Made by a program: the position numbers and the translations under genes
Notes under the pieces: generated by a model
The model's input: only the letters and a program-made list of their open reading frames with translations
Databases searched by the model: none
Told to the model about the DNA's origin: nothing
Shown here: positions 20,080 through 30,990 of the stretch, piece by piece
Numbering within the stretch: the first letter of the stretch is position 1
Layout of the letters: every line of letters begins with the position of its first letter
DNA from: Saccopteryx bilineata
Lineage: Eukaryota; Chordata; Mammalia; Chiroptera; Emballonuridae
DNA length: 64,000 nt
Assembly (NCBI RefSeq): GCF_036850765.1
Contig: NC_089493.1
Span: 9,921,632-9,985,631 of the forward strand
Direction of reading: 5' to 3'

Positions 20080-20870
20080 CCTTATTTTGGAGAAGCACGT
20101 TCTCTAGTAGCTTTCTCAGACATGGTTAATGGAAGTAAATTTTTTGACACCTTCTATATCTAAAAGTGTTTTTAGTGTTCTCTCACACTCCATTGATACT
20201 TTGTCTGGGTATATAATTTTTGGTTGGAAATCATTTTCCTTGGAATGCTGAAGGCATTGTTCCATCATTTTTTTAATCTTCCAAATATTAAAGAATTCAG
20301 TCCGTTGTGATTTATGATTCTTTGTGTATGATCTGCCCCCAATTCTTGGAAGCATTTAAGATCCTTTTATCCCTGTTTTTAAGAAAACTTTCTTAATGAG
20401 GTGCCATGGTGAAGACCTTTTAGTCTTACTGTGAGGTAGGTGTTCCGTGGGTCATTTCAGCCTGGAAACTCATCTGATTACATTCTGCCAAACCGAATTG
20501 TATCATTTGATCTATACTTTTTTCTTTCTCCTTTTCTCAACCATCTTATTTTCTGAATCTTAATAATTTAATGTTTCACCTCCTGAGTTGACCCTTTCTT
20601 TTCGTTGGTTTCTCTATTTTCCAGCCCTTTGTCTTCCTGTTATATTTTCCAAAATGTTACCGCAATTATATCTTCTAATCCTTTACTGACTTTTCATTTG
20701 ATGTCGGTTTTACTTTCTAAGAGTTCTATAAATGACATCCTGCCCTTGAATGCAGTGTTTTCTTTTATCTCTCTGAGGATATTAATTAGTGTTTTTGAAG
20801 TCTCTGTTTCCTACATAGTCCTTTGTTCTGTTCACTGGTTTTACGGCTTTCCTCCAGGGCTGGTGATTCC
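20080..20870 (-). repeat. Old L1-type LINE fragment, antisense
   Basis: 'CTGGGTATATAATTTTTGG' and 'GGAAATCATTTTCCTTGGAA', then 'CTGGAAACTCATCTG' and 'AAGAGTTCTATAAATG' follow a common interspersed LINE 3' region in antisense. All frames are broken. Whether it is L1M or HAL1 cannot be settled by eye. Confidence 0.55.
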
Positions 20871-22232
20871 TGTCTGTCTATTCATTTTTAACAAGAAAGA
20901 AGTAAAAAGCCAACTGGGAGCTTTGGGTGCAGGGGTGGGCCTTGTTGACTGGGGGGCTTCTTTACAAGGTATGGCTATTTCACTGAGGGACCTCAAGTAT
21001 GAGATAGCTTGTTTCCCCAAGGAGGCCGGCTCTGTACTCATGCTTGCAGAAGATGATGCCTGCATCCTGGGAGCCCATAGGGGGAAGGGTCAAGAGCACC
21101 GCTGTTTAGGATGCCAACTCTTACTTAATCTCTTGTTTTCAATATGGCGCCACCTTACCCTCCACTGTACCTGGTTTCCTTGGGCTTCAACCCGCCCTGA
21201 TTCAGTTTCTTCAGAGATGAACCTTTTCTTGCTGCTAGCTCGTGGAATGGGTACCACATGGTGGGGCAAGACAGTGAAGCGAAGCTGGGGTTCTAACGGC
21301 TCTTTATATGGCTTCTAGACCCATCTTATTTCACAACACACTTTGCTCCCAATCCTTTGAGGTCTCGGCAGCCCCCGACTCCTGAGTCTTCTGGAGTCTG
21401 GTCTCTGAATCAGTGTGAGGTTTGAACCTGGCCTCCCCCAACTCCCCCCACCCCAAGCAGGCACTGCTCTAAGGCGGTTACTATCGTCCATCTAATAATT
21501 CATGGTGACTTTTTGTCTTCTGAAGCCTACCTCTCCCCCATCAATTCTTTTGTTTGATTTTTTGTGGGTTCACACCTTCATTATTCCATTATTGTCACTT
21601 TAGAAGGTGTTAGAGAGAGAGGATAGAAACGTGTGTATTAATTATTTGTGTTATTAAGTTCATGGGTGTTCTTTTTTCTTTAGCTCACGAGCGTTCTTTC
21701 CTCTGGATCACACACAACCACACACACACATCCACAATTCAGTTGAAGGAAGCTTCAAACTCGCCAACAGAGACCATGTGCCCATGCAAATTAGCAAAGA
21801 TGGGAATCAGCAACTGTTAACATCCTGGTATCTGCATTGTGTGTTAAAGCATTTGTAACATGTACCTTTAGAGAACATGCTTTGATTAAGAAGAATAATA
21901 ATAAGTAATGATAATTACATTTACACAATAACTATGATGACCACATAATCACATTTGGCTGTAAACAAAACTCTTTTATGATTTGGTGTCTTATAATTAG
22001 AGGGCTTGTCATTTGTCCGAGGACCAGAAGGAGCGTGTGTTTAGAACCAGTAGGCTGGGACAGACTTTCATCCTGGCCATTTGTGAGTCTGATATTTTGA
22101 CAGATTGCCCCAATCCTGCTCAGCTACCTGCTCCTCAGGAGGTGGGGTCCACCACCCTTCTGTGCTGGTCTGATGTTCTGGGACCCTGCTCCAGTTTCCT
22201 GAACTAGTCAGATTGTGGTGAACTAGAACCCA

Positions 22233-22235
<3 letters not shown>
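20871..22235. other. Unassigned DNA
   Basis: No gene is recognised. The plus-strand 237-codon frame at 20605-21318 runs into the antisense LINE and has no domain. An AT-rich piece with ATAATAATAAGTAATGATAA lies near 21895-21915. Confidence 0.4.
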
Positions 22236-22275
<40 letters not shown>

Positions 22276-22279
22276 CGCT
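22236..22279. repeat. (TG)n(CG)n alternating purine-pyrimidine tract
   Basis: About 44 bases of strict purine-pyrimidine alternation: TG dinucleotides followed by GC dinucleotides. Such tracts favour left-handed Z-DNA. Confidence 0.95.
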
Positions 22280-22540
22280 GGGAAATCTGGTTCTTCCCTG
22301 AGTCCTGAAGCCTCTGTCCCTAGGTGGGACCCGACTTCCCATGCCCTGCTCTCCCCTGGACCCCCAAATGCTGACATGGACACCACCAGGACGCAAAGAC
22401 ATAGCTACTTCTCCAGAGAGCAGGACCCCAACACCGCCATCAGGAAAGGGGCTACTATGAGCTGCTGCTTTGTGGGCTGCAGGAAGAAGAGACTGGATGT
22501 GTGACTGGAAGTTGTCAGCGTTAGAGGAGAAAAATGGAAG

Positions 22541-22980
22541 TGACATTTATAAAACGCCTACTATGTGCAAAGCACACAGTAAGCACTGTAAGCCTCCCCC
22601 AACACTAGCATGTGGAGACTCATGTCCATTTTATAAAATGCCTACTATGTGCAAAGCACACAGTAAGCACTATAATCCACCCCCAACACTAGCAGGTGGA
22701 GACTCTGACTATGTCCATTTTATAAATGCCTACTATGTGCAAAGCACACAGTAAGCAGTGTAAGCCACCCCCAACACTAGCACGTGGAGACTCTATGTCC
22801 ATTTTATAAAATGGCTACTATGTGCAAAGCACACAGTAAGCAGTGTAAGCCACCCCCAACACTAGCATGTGGAGACTCTGGCTATGTCCATTTTATAAAA
22901 TGCCTACTATGTGCAAAGTACACAGTAAGCACTGTAAGCCTCCCCCAACACTAGCAGGTGGAGACTCTGAGTATGTCCAT
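22541..22980. repeat. MIR-derived minisatellite, 5 copies of 84-89 bp
   Basis: The phrase CTACTATGTGCAAAG recurs near 22559, 22643, 22731, 22816 and 22905, each followed by CACAGTAAGCA and CCCAACACTAGCA. The unit contains the 'CTACTATGTGC' end of a MIR element, so a MIR fragment has been amplified in tandem. Copies differ by small indels (84, 88, 85 and 89 bp steps) and a few substitutions. Confidence 0.95.
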
Positions 22981-23559
22981 TTCCCAGACCAGACTTACAG
23001 ACCTGGGAGACTCACATAGGTCTCCATGTGGGGGAGCCCAGGTTCAAACCCAGAAGAGGCAAGTGGAGTGAGTTCCTGGCACATCCTGCTGATGAAAGGA
23101 AGGAGGGAGAGGCATACCCTGAGAGATGAGCCCCAGCGTGCACCTTGGGGAGGCTGGAGAGATTCCTGGCGGAGCCCAAGCCGAGCACTCAGGGGTGCGG
23201 TCTTGTCCACCAAGTAACCACAGCGCCTCCTGCCTGGCTTTGGAGAAAGCCCCGAGAGTCAGGCTTGGAGCCTGGGGCTCTGCCCACTCCACCTGGTCAC
23301 AGTCCAGACCCCAGCGCCTAGGGAGACCCCCCTGGAGGAGGATAAAGAGTGCCCGGTACCCAGAACAGGCAGCCTTGACCAGGAATGCAGGAGGGGCTGT
23401 CGCGTGCAGAACACAAAAGCACCGCGCAGGAGGGCAGGCGCCCTTGCATCTGGGCTGCTTTTCGGCTCACGGATCGTGAAGGGTCGGAGGCTGAACCCCG
23501 GTCACGGCTGACTTGACTCCCCTCAGAATATTTGATAGGGTTCGTGTATCGCTCTTGCT
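22981..23559. other. Unassigned GC-rich DNA
   Basis: No repeat or exon is recognised. Overlapping frames on both strands reflect base composition. Confidence 0.4.
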
Positions 23560-23870
23560 CTCCCTTGAATTGTGACAATGGGGAAGTATTTATTACAGGC
23601 AGACGGAGCCTTCGGGCAAGAGCCCGTCATCTCTGATTTGCCTGCGAGCCTGGACGGTGGAATTAAATGCAGTTTTGTTTTTATCTATTTGCATGGAAGC
23701 TTTCCAGAGAAAACACCAATTTTAGTGACCTGCGCACTTTGTAGCATGTTAATTAGGTTTGAAGACTCGTATATTGTTTTCATAAGGGCTATTACATTTT
23801 CTCTAATTAAATTAAGGAAAAAATAAGGATGTACGGCAATAATATTTATTATTAATACCAGACTCCAGAG
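23560..23870. promoter_or_regulatory. Candidate conserved non-coding element
   Basis: The block is free of recognisable repeats and rich in developmental transcription-factor words: an octamer ATTTGCAT at 23687-23694, TTAATTAGG near 23749, and CTAATTAAATTAAGG near 23802. The contrast with GC-rich flanks and the absence of CpG decay or simple repeats are typical of conserved enhancers. Conservation itself cannot be seen in one sequence. Confidence 0.35.
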
Positions 23871-25094
23871 GCGCCCAGAAAGTTAAATTGGAGGAGGAAA
23901 AAAAAAAAAAAAGATCCTTGAAGACAGCCTGGACTTCAAAACAACGTGGGGTCGTCCAGGTTTTCAGCAAGTCGTTACCCTGAATGTTTTGGAAATGTAG
24001 AAAGTGAAAAATAGACCCATTTGTGGGAGAACACGCTGCTGGTTTCAGTTCACACCGAAGAGTCCTGGGACGTTCGCTACTGTTTCATCAGAGTGGTTCC
24101 CTCCCCCCCGCAAATTGCAGCCACTTTGCTCCGAGAAGAACGTTTGACTTGGGTTTCATGTGGCTTCAAAGGTTGTAGCCAACTGAGATTTTAATTTAGC
24201 CAAAAAAACAGTTTCCATCCCAAGGGGTCTTGGTTTGAGGAAGTCAAGTCAGGTGGGCAGGGCAGAGGAAGCGGCCCCTGGGAGAAAGAGTCACAGTGGG
24301 GAGAGCAGGTGGTGACATGGGGCTGTTCAACATGAACCCCTGGCAGGAGCACACGGAATCGCTCCAGCAGTCCCTTCTGGAAACTGGGTTGAGTCGGGCC
24401 AGGTTCTGACGGGGAGAAGGGAGAGGTGGGCCCAGGGCAAGGTGATTCTTGACCAAGCTCTAGCCCACCCTTCCCTGGGCTCATGGCCGGAATGGACGTT
24501 GTAGTTGGGGCTACCTGCTTCGCACCCATTTCCTCTTCCTAATGGTACCCCGATTTCCTTTGGGGGGACCCTTTTGGAATGCAGTCTTGCTGGCAGATAG
24601 GTTCCTGGTACTTGCCCTCCTGCTGTGGAAGCAATGACTTCCAGGTGCCCGCTGAACTGCCCATTGTTGCCCTGTCCACCCAGGAAGCTGGGCGCTCTCT
24701 CCTGAACCCTGGACCTGTCGGTGGGCCGAAGGATGGAACACCTGTTGGGAATACACTCATTCTCATGACAGTACCTCTCATACTGCGTGGCCCTGCCAGG
24801 CAGCACCCTCCGGGTGGTCTTGAAACCCCCACGCCCCTCCCAGAAACTCCCTTCCTATTTGGTTAGCCGGGCTGTTTCTGTTGCTTGTGACCAGAGAGCT
24901 CCAACTACTGTAACGGCTTTGCACTGAGCCCAGGACCTTGTGTACACTGCAGGGCAGCCAGCAGGGAGCTGGGGCCTCACACAGGAGCCCAGGCTGCGAC
25001 TGGTTTGGGTTAGGACGAGCACTGGACTAGGAGGCATGCTTTTCTATTATGCCCCCTGGGAAACTGTGGCCAATCAGCTTTCCTCCTCGGCCTC
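23871..25094. other. Unassigned DNA
   Basis: No gene or confident repeat is recognised. Several overlapping frames of 80-159 codons on the minus strand at 24190-24830 are all without domains. Confidence 0.4.
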
Positions 25095-25244
25095 ATCTGT
25101 AAGGTGAGATGTGTGGCATATACCAGTAGTAACTGCTATGATCCATCTGTAAGGTGAGATGTGTGGCATATCCCAGTAGTAACTGCTATGATCCATCTGT
25201 AAGGTGAGATGTGTGGCATATACCAGTAGTAACTGCTGTGATCC
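25095..25244. repeat. Minisatellite, 3 x 50 bp
   Basis: The unit beginning ATCTGTAAGGTGAGATGTG repeats at 25095, 25145 and 25195 with exactly 50-bp spacing. Copies differ at one or two bases (ATACCAG/ATCCCAG and GCTATG/GCTGTG). Confidence 0.96.
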
Positions 25245-25254
25245 ATCGCCTCCT

Positions 25255-25410
25255 GTGAAGGGGCCCGGGACTGTGTCAGGTGCCATATGTGCATCGCACT
25301 GAGTCCTCACACCCCCTTGGAACAAGACTCTGTTAGTCTCCCCATTTTAGAGATAAGGAAACCAAAGTATGGAGGGCAAAGCGCCCACCCGAGGTCACAT
25401 TGCCAAGAGG
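25255..25410 (-). repeat. MIR SINE fragment
   Basis: Antisense MIR: 'CTCCCCATTTTAGAGATAAG', 'GAAACCAAAGTATGGAGGG' and 'GAGGTCACATTGCC' are in order. Confidence 0.7.
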
Positions 25411-26094
25411 TGGACATACAAGACTCTGTACTTGGGTCTCCCTAGGTCTCCTAACAATGTCTAGAGACTGGGGTGACTGTCCCTGTCTGCCCAGGGCTGA
25501 GAGGGTCCCCAGGACACAGGACGCTCAGGGCTAACACCGGGAGAGTCCCGGGCAAACCGTGATGGCCGGTCATCCTGCTCAGGGTCCATCCAGCCCGCAC
25601 GCTCTGTGGCTCTGGAACGGTGTGAGTTTGCTTGCACTGGGAGAGAGCTGGAAACCAGACGTGCACGAGCTTAGAGTTTTCAAACCTCAGAGTAAGAACA
25701 AAACCCAAATGGGGTTTCGGACGCCACCTTCAACTGCAGCCGAACTCCGTGCTGGTCAGCCTGCGTCTTTCAGTGGGCGAAGGAACCCCGAGCTCCTCCA
25801 ACAGACTCCCGGCTGAGTCAGCCCACCCCTCGATCACTTCATGAGCGGCCCTTCACCCCACTTTTCTGTCCCAGGCCACACTGAAACCAGCCGTCACCAG
25901 TGCCCCTCCACCTAACACCCGCATTTCCAACTGCGGAACACCCAGTGCCTGAAAATGTCCATGTGATTTGGAATTTGAAGGGACTGAAGCATGTTTTCCA
26001 ACTGGCTCATGCTGTCATAGTCTCTTCTGAGACCCTGCTGGCAGAGGTCTCAGATTCGGGTTCTTTTGTCCACCCTGTCGTGTGGCTCATGGAT
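25411..26094. other. Unassigned DNA
   Basis: No feature is recognised. Confidence 0.35.
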
Positions 26095-26190
26095 TGATCT
26101 ATTGAGTCAGCAAACATCTATTGAGCTAGCCTCCCGTGTTCCAGTCACGGAGCTAAGGACCAGGAGCCCAGAGAGAAGCATGTTGGGCCA
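26095..26190 (-). repeat. L2 LINE 3' end fragment
   Basis: Antisense L2: 'CAGCAAACATCTATTGAGC', then 'GTGTTCCAGTCACGGAGC' and 'AAGGACCAGGAGCC'. Confidence 0.5.
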
Positions 26191-26587
26191 CGCCCTTGAC
26201 ACGCCTCTGCCCACCAGGTCTCACACAGAACAGAAGCGGTAAGATCTGCAGGATGGGTACCTCGGGCCTGGAGAACGCAGAAGGGAGCTGGATCGGGCAG
26301 TCAGGGCATTCCAGAGCAGCAGGAGGGGAGCTGTTCTGTCCCTGCTATCCGTGGCTTTCCTCCGTCTCGTCATCATCGTGTTGTCTGGAATGCCTTGTCC
26401 AGAGCTGGGCACACCGTAGGTGCAAGGTCCACGCTTTGCTTGACCATGTCCTTAATGCAGCAGAGCAGGCCTGCTCAACCAGGTGGCAAAGCTTTGATGG
26501 GGCAGAAGCTTTCTTTTAAAATGTGACGAGCTGTGTCCTCTCTCAGCCCTGAAGGATTCCGTTTCCTGAATTCCAATTCACTTGATT
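26191..26587. other. Mostly unassigned; small L2-like piece
   Basis: Bases 26385-26425 (TCTGGAATGCCTTG, GCTGGGCACACCGTAGG) recall L2. Nothing else is recognised. Confidence 0.3.
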
Positions 26588-26935
26588 CCCTACACCAGGG
26601 GTCCCCAAACTTTTTACACAGGGGGCCAAGTTCACTGTCCCTCAGACTTTTGGAGGGCCGGACTATAAAAAAAACTATGAACAAATCCCTATGCATACTA
26701 CACATATCTTATTTTAAAGTAAAAAAACAAAACGGGAACAAATACAATATTTAAAATAAAGAACAAGTAAATTTAAATCAACAAACTGACCAGTATTTCA
26801 ATGGGAACTATGCTCCTCTCACTGACCACCAATGAAAGAGGTGCCCCTTCCGGAAGTGTGGCGGGGGCCGGATAAATGGCCTCAGGGGGCCGCATGCGGC
26901 CCGCGGGCCGTAGTTTGGGGACCCCTGTGCTACAC
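26588..26935. mobile_element. Young 332-bp non-autonomous hAT transposon
   Basis: The element is 26596-26927 with inverted ends CAGGGGTCCCCAAACT and AGTTTGGGGACCCCTG, a perfect 16-bp match. The flanks CCCTACAC (26588-26595) and TGCTACAC (26928-26935) agree at 6 of 8. The interior is AT-rich with a CG-rich right arm (CGCATGCGGCCCGCGGGCCG). It has no coding frame and would have moved with a transposase supplied by another hAT. Confidence 0.93.
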
Positions 26936-28054
26936 GGTGTTTTCTAAAATTGGGCCTTATCTGTTGAGTCACGTGCTGCCGGCAGGCCAATCTGATAGAA
27001 CACTCTAGGAACTCAGCCCCTTTTCGGAGCTAGGGATTAAGGACAGAGTAAGAATGTATCAGACATGTTAGCAAATGTCAGAAAATCGTCAGCCATTCCA
27101 ATGACCATTGACCATTTTCTTTAAAAAAAATATGTATGAGAAGGCACTAGGGAGTCATGAAAAGACTTCTGGGCTGGAGGTGAGAAGACCTGCATTCTAG
27201 GAGAAAATGGAAAAAAAAAAAACAACAACAACCAGAAAACACGAAAACAGGAATTGGTAACTTCTGGTTTTCGCACCAAAGTAGATAGCAGAGATTAAGC
27301 CCGTCGGATGTTCGCAATCCTAATGGAAACGAAGTGCTGTGATAGTCCACGTGTTGGGTTCCCAAAGGCAGTCTTCTGAGTGAGGACTCACACCCACCAC
27401 CCACTGCCCATCAATCAGCCACAACTAATCTCACAGTCACACAGACCGAAAAGCCACCGGCTCCTCAAAGATCCTCTTAACTTTAATTAAAAACCTTTGA
27501 TGGATTCTCAAACACTAACAAAGACATGAGGTCACCCAACATGTTTCATATTTGTCGAGTGACCCCTGGTCCGGTTTGCTCCCGGCTCCTTGGGGCTGTG
27601 CTATTGCAGGTATATATGACCAGGTACACCCCCCCTGCTGCCCCAGACTCGGGGCACCTTCTCAGGCAGTATTCAATCGGGGAGCCCCTATCAGCTGTTA
27701 GGAAGTGGGTACTGTTCATCTAGGATGGAATAAAAATGTCTAAGACAGGGGACTCTTCTAGATTAATTGCACCAGAGAACCATTTTGGCATTCAAAGCCC
27801 AGGCCAGCTCTCCGTGTAAACCGCAGCTGGTGACCAGCCTGTCTGTACCAGTACATCTCTGGGGGTTTGGTATGGTGGCTGATGTCCATTCTGGTTGGTC
27901 CGTGCCCCTGCCATTCTGGCTGGGAAATATTTTGAACTTGACTTCTGCCGTTCAGTACCCTGACCCCACCCTGTCTCTGCCCCTGCACCGTCCTGTCTGC
28001 TCCAGGGACCGGATGGGCAAAAGGGGATGGACAGGTCATTCCCAGATGATCTCT
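26936..28054. other. Unassigned DNA
   Basis: No gene or confident repeat is recognised. An A-rich run with CAACAACAACAA lies at 27208-27232. Confidence 0.4.
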
Positions 28055-28205
28055 GTCCCTGAAGCTAGGTCCTAGATTTGAAACTGCAGGAGCTCCCCAG
28101 ACTCAGCATAATGAAGTCCAAACTCCCTGGCCCTTCTGATCGTGACTACCTGCTCCAGTTTTCTTCCCCCACTTCACTCCATGAGCCCTCCCTGAGCCCT
28201 CCCTC
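28055..28205 (+). repeat. L2-like LINE fragment
   Basis: 'ATAATGAAGTCCAAACTCCC' and 'TTCCCCCACTTCACTCC' resemble the same LINE region seen near 18.9 kb. Confidence 0.4.
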
Positions 28206-28225
28206 TCCTTCCAACCCCATCAGGG

Positions 28226-28238
28226 TGTGAGTGTGTGT

Positions 28239-28276
<38 letters not shown>
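28226..28276. repeat. (TG)n microsatellite
   Basis: TG dinucleotides with two GAGTG interruptions. Confidence 0.95.
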
Positions 28277-28278
<2 letters not shown>

Positions 28279-28794
28279 CGGGGAGCTCCGCAAACACAGT
28301 CTCTCACCCTTTCTCTGCATCTGGAGTCCCCCTTCCTGCACGGCCTGGTGTCCTACGCCGGCTGAGGTCCCGCCCATTCCTCAGCGACCTGCTCAACTCA
28401 GCTCCTGCAAAGAGCCAGCCCAGCATCCCACGTGGGATGCTCCTTTCCTTCCTCTTCCCTCACTCCCCGTGGACTCACAGAGCTCTGATCAGCTGGCCTT
28501 GGCCAAGGGCCTTGTGAGGTTCTTCAGGGCCGGGAGCAGGACCGATGGTGTCTGTGGCCCCCACGGTGTGTGGAGGAGTGCCCAGCACATGGTAGATCTA
28601 AAAGAGGACGAGGACCTCGCACTCTTATTCTGATGCTGAGGGGTCTCCTAGCTTCAGCATTCTACAATTTAACGTTTGCTGAGCTCCTAGTTCTCAATGT
28701 TGAGTGTGTGGACAAGGAAAGAAGGTGAGGTGCCCGCGGTGACTTTCCTCTGGGGTGGCTATGGCAGGTGGCTTCAGGAGCAGCGTGTGGGGCA
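28277..28794. other. Unassigned DNA
   Basis: No feature is recognised. Confidence 0.35.
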
Positions 28795-28995
28795 GCTGTG
28801 TATCTTGGAGTCAGACAGACACGGGCTGCAACCCCTGGCTCCTCCAACTTGTGAGCTGTGTGACCTTGGGTAAGTCACTCAACCTTTCTGGGCCCCAACT
28901 TCCTCATTGGCAACATGGAAATGATGATGTCACGCCTTGTTATCCTGAGGATTTAATGGATAAAACCTGCCAGTGCCTAGTCTGGAGAAGGCCTG
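28795..28995 (+). repeat. MIR SINE, well preserved
   Basis: Sense MIR: 'GCTGTGTGACCTTGGGTAAG', 'TCACTCAACCTTTCTGGGC', 'CTTCCTCATTGGCAACATG' and 'GAGGATTTAATGGATAAAAC' are in order, followed by 'TGCCAGTGCCTAGTC'. Confidence 0.9.
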
Positions 28996-29079
28996 GAAGA
29001 CATACAATAATTGCCGGCCACAGAGAGCTGAAGCTCTGGGCCCAGGGTGACCCATCTGCGTTCTGATGAATGTGAGATT

Positions 29080-29281
29080 GATTAGGACTGTGGTGTTCAG
29101 ACATTAACCATGTGTCAGAAGCACCTGGAGGCTCACGAGAACCCAAGAGGCTGGGTCCTGCCCAAGCTTCTGACACTGATGATCTGAGGCGCGGCCTGAG
29201 CATGTGCATTCCTAGTGAATTTCTGGGTCATGCCGACGCTGCTGGTCCACGGACTGCACTTGGAGAACCAGTGCCTTAGGG
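29080..29281. mobile_element. MER5A-like hAT-Charlie element
   Basis: The element is about 29088-29273: it starts CTGTGGTGTTCAG, contains 'TCAGAAGCACCTGGAGG' and 'GACGCTGCTGGTCCACGGAC', and ends CTTGGAGAACCAGTG. The flanks GATTAGGA and CCTTAGGG share TTAGG as a degraded 8-bp duplication. Confidence 0.8.
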
Positions 29282-29649
29282 ATTTACCAAGAGCACCACT
29301 CTGTGTTCAGAACACAGTTAAGTGAATAGGTAACGTCCTACAGGTTTCTACAGGAGGCATGTTTTAACCATCCAGGCTGTTGGGTAATGATGCAGAAATT
29401 CTGGGTATCACCCTGTCCTAACACACTATTTCAAATTATCAATAAACAATTAATTTTACCATTGTGGTCTACGGTCGCTGGTGTTGTTGCTCTGTGTTTG
29501 TCCGCAGACATGTTACGTCTAGAGGCTTGCTGTCGTTAGCGTAGCATGCAGACAAACCCAGTGGGTGCTTACCATCTGTCCTTGGAAAGGATGACTGAGA
29601 CTTTACAAGCTGTGTGCCCTGGGCATGTTGCATGTAATGTCTCCGAGAC
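29282..29649. other. Unassigned DNA
   Basis: No feature is recognised. Confidence 0.35.
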
Positions 29650-30150
29650 ACCCTCACAGAGTGGGAGAAGATATTTGCAGTACATACAATAGACGCAGAA
29701 TTGGTAGCCAGATACATAAAGCACTCTTTCAAAACATTAAGAAAATGACAGACAATCTAATAGGGAAGTAGGCCAGTGATTTGCACAGTGATTTTACTGA
29801 ATTAGTTATCAGGGAGGTGCAAAATAAAGAAAGCCACAGTGCAATCCCCCTTCCCAACCACAATGGCTCAGATGTAAGACCGACAATACCCAGTGCTGGC
29901 CGAGACGCAGAGCTCCGAGACCTCACACACTGCCGGCAGCAGTGGAAATGGGTGCCCTTTGCTTTGGAAACCTATGAGGTTTTATCTGCTAAAGCTCCAC
30001 GTGTGCATTCTTTATGTCCCAACATTTCCACTCCTGGTGTTCACTCTCAGAAATGTGGACACATGTCCACCAGAGACTTCCATAAAATCTTCAGAGCGGC
30101 ATTCTTCTTAACAGCCCAAATTTGGAGACAGCACAGTCGTCCATGAGCTG
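29650..30150 (+). repeat. Old L1 ORF2 fragment
   Basis: 'GTGGGAGAAGATATTTGCAG', 'CCAGATACATAAAGCAC', 'GCAAAATAAAGAAAGCCAC' and 'CAATACCCAGTGCTGGCCG' match the C-terminal part of L1 ORF2 in order. Frames are broken by stops and indels. Confidence 0.75.
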
Positions 30151-30329
30151 AAGGCTGGCTAGGTAAAAGGTGGCAGCTCCTCACCGTTCGGATGCCATGT
30201 TGGCGGTGGAGTGCATGTCCTGTGTCCCACGTGCCTGGGGTGACTGTGAATACAGAGTGGGCTACGTAACCCTTCCTCCAGAGGCTCCAGAAGGGCCTGG
30301 CAGGGCCCCTCCCACCCCTCGGCTGGGTG

Positions 30330-30455
30330 GATCATTGGAACAGCTGTATGAGGGCAGGGGTGTTCTCCCCACTGCACAGATGTGAAAAATGAGGCTTATC
30401 AAGAGTAAATGATTTACTCAAAGTCACCTGGCTGTTCGTAGGTCCACATCTCCCA
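30330..30455 (-). repeat. MIR SINE fragment
   Basis: Antisense MIR: 'CCCACTGCACAGATG', 'GAAAAATGAGGCTTATCAAG' and 'CTCAAAGTCACCTGGCTG'. Confidence 0.7.
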
Positions 30456-30620
30456 TCAGAACATGAGCTGCTTAGGGGCTGTGTGTTTCCATGTCTCTGG
30501 TGGCCCCAGCACAGTGCAGGAAGTTTTGCAGGTAGTTAAGTTAATAAATCTGAGGAAAACGAAGCAGGTAAGAAATCCTCTGGCTAGAGAGCACCCTGAT
30601 CATGTGGGCATTAAAAACAC

Positions 30621-30990
30621 ATCATGCTGGCCCCGGTCAATTGGCTCAGCAGTACAGTATCGGCTTGGTGTGTGGATGTTCCAGGTTCGATTCCCAGTCG
30701 GGGCACACAGGAGAGGTGATCATCTGCTTCTCCACCCTTTCCCCTCCCTCTTCTCTCTCTCTGTTCTCTCTTCTCCTTCCACAGCCACAGCTCGGTTGGA
30801 GCAAGTTAGCCCTGGGCACTGGGCCTCGCCTCAGATGCTAAAATAGCTTGGTTGCTGAGCAATGGAGCAACGGTCCCAGGTGGGCAGAGTATCACCCCAT
30901 GCGGGGCTTGCCCGGTGGATCCCAGTTGAGGCACATGCAGGAATCTGTGTCTCTGCCTCCCTGCTTCTCAATTTCAGGGAAAATAAATCA
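30621..30990 (+). mobile_element. Family A SINE (older copy)
   Basis: The element (about 30629-30986) begins GGCCCCGGTCAATTGGCTCA, has B box GGTTCGATTCC and the standard body, and ends in an AAATAAA tail. A short ATCATG repeat flanks it. It is closer to the 3350 copy than to the young 9487 copy. Confidence 0.9.

Noticed and set aside
20605..21318. 237-codon plus-strand open frame
   Set aside because: Its first third reads the antisense of an old LINE fragment, and the rest shows no domain.
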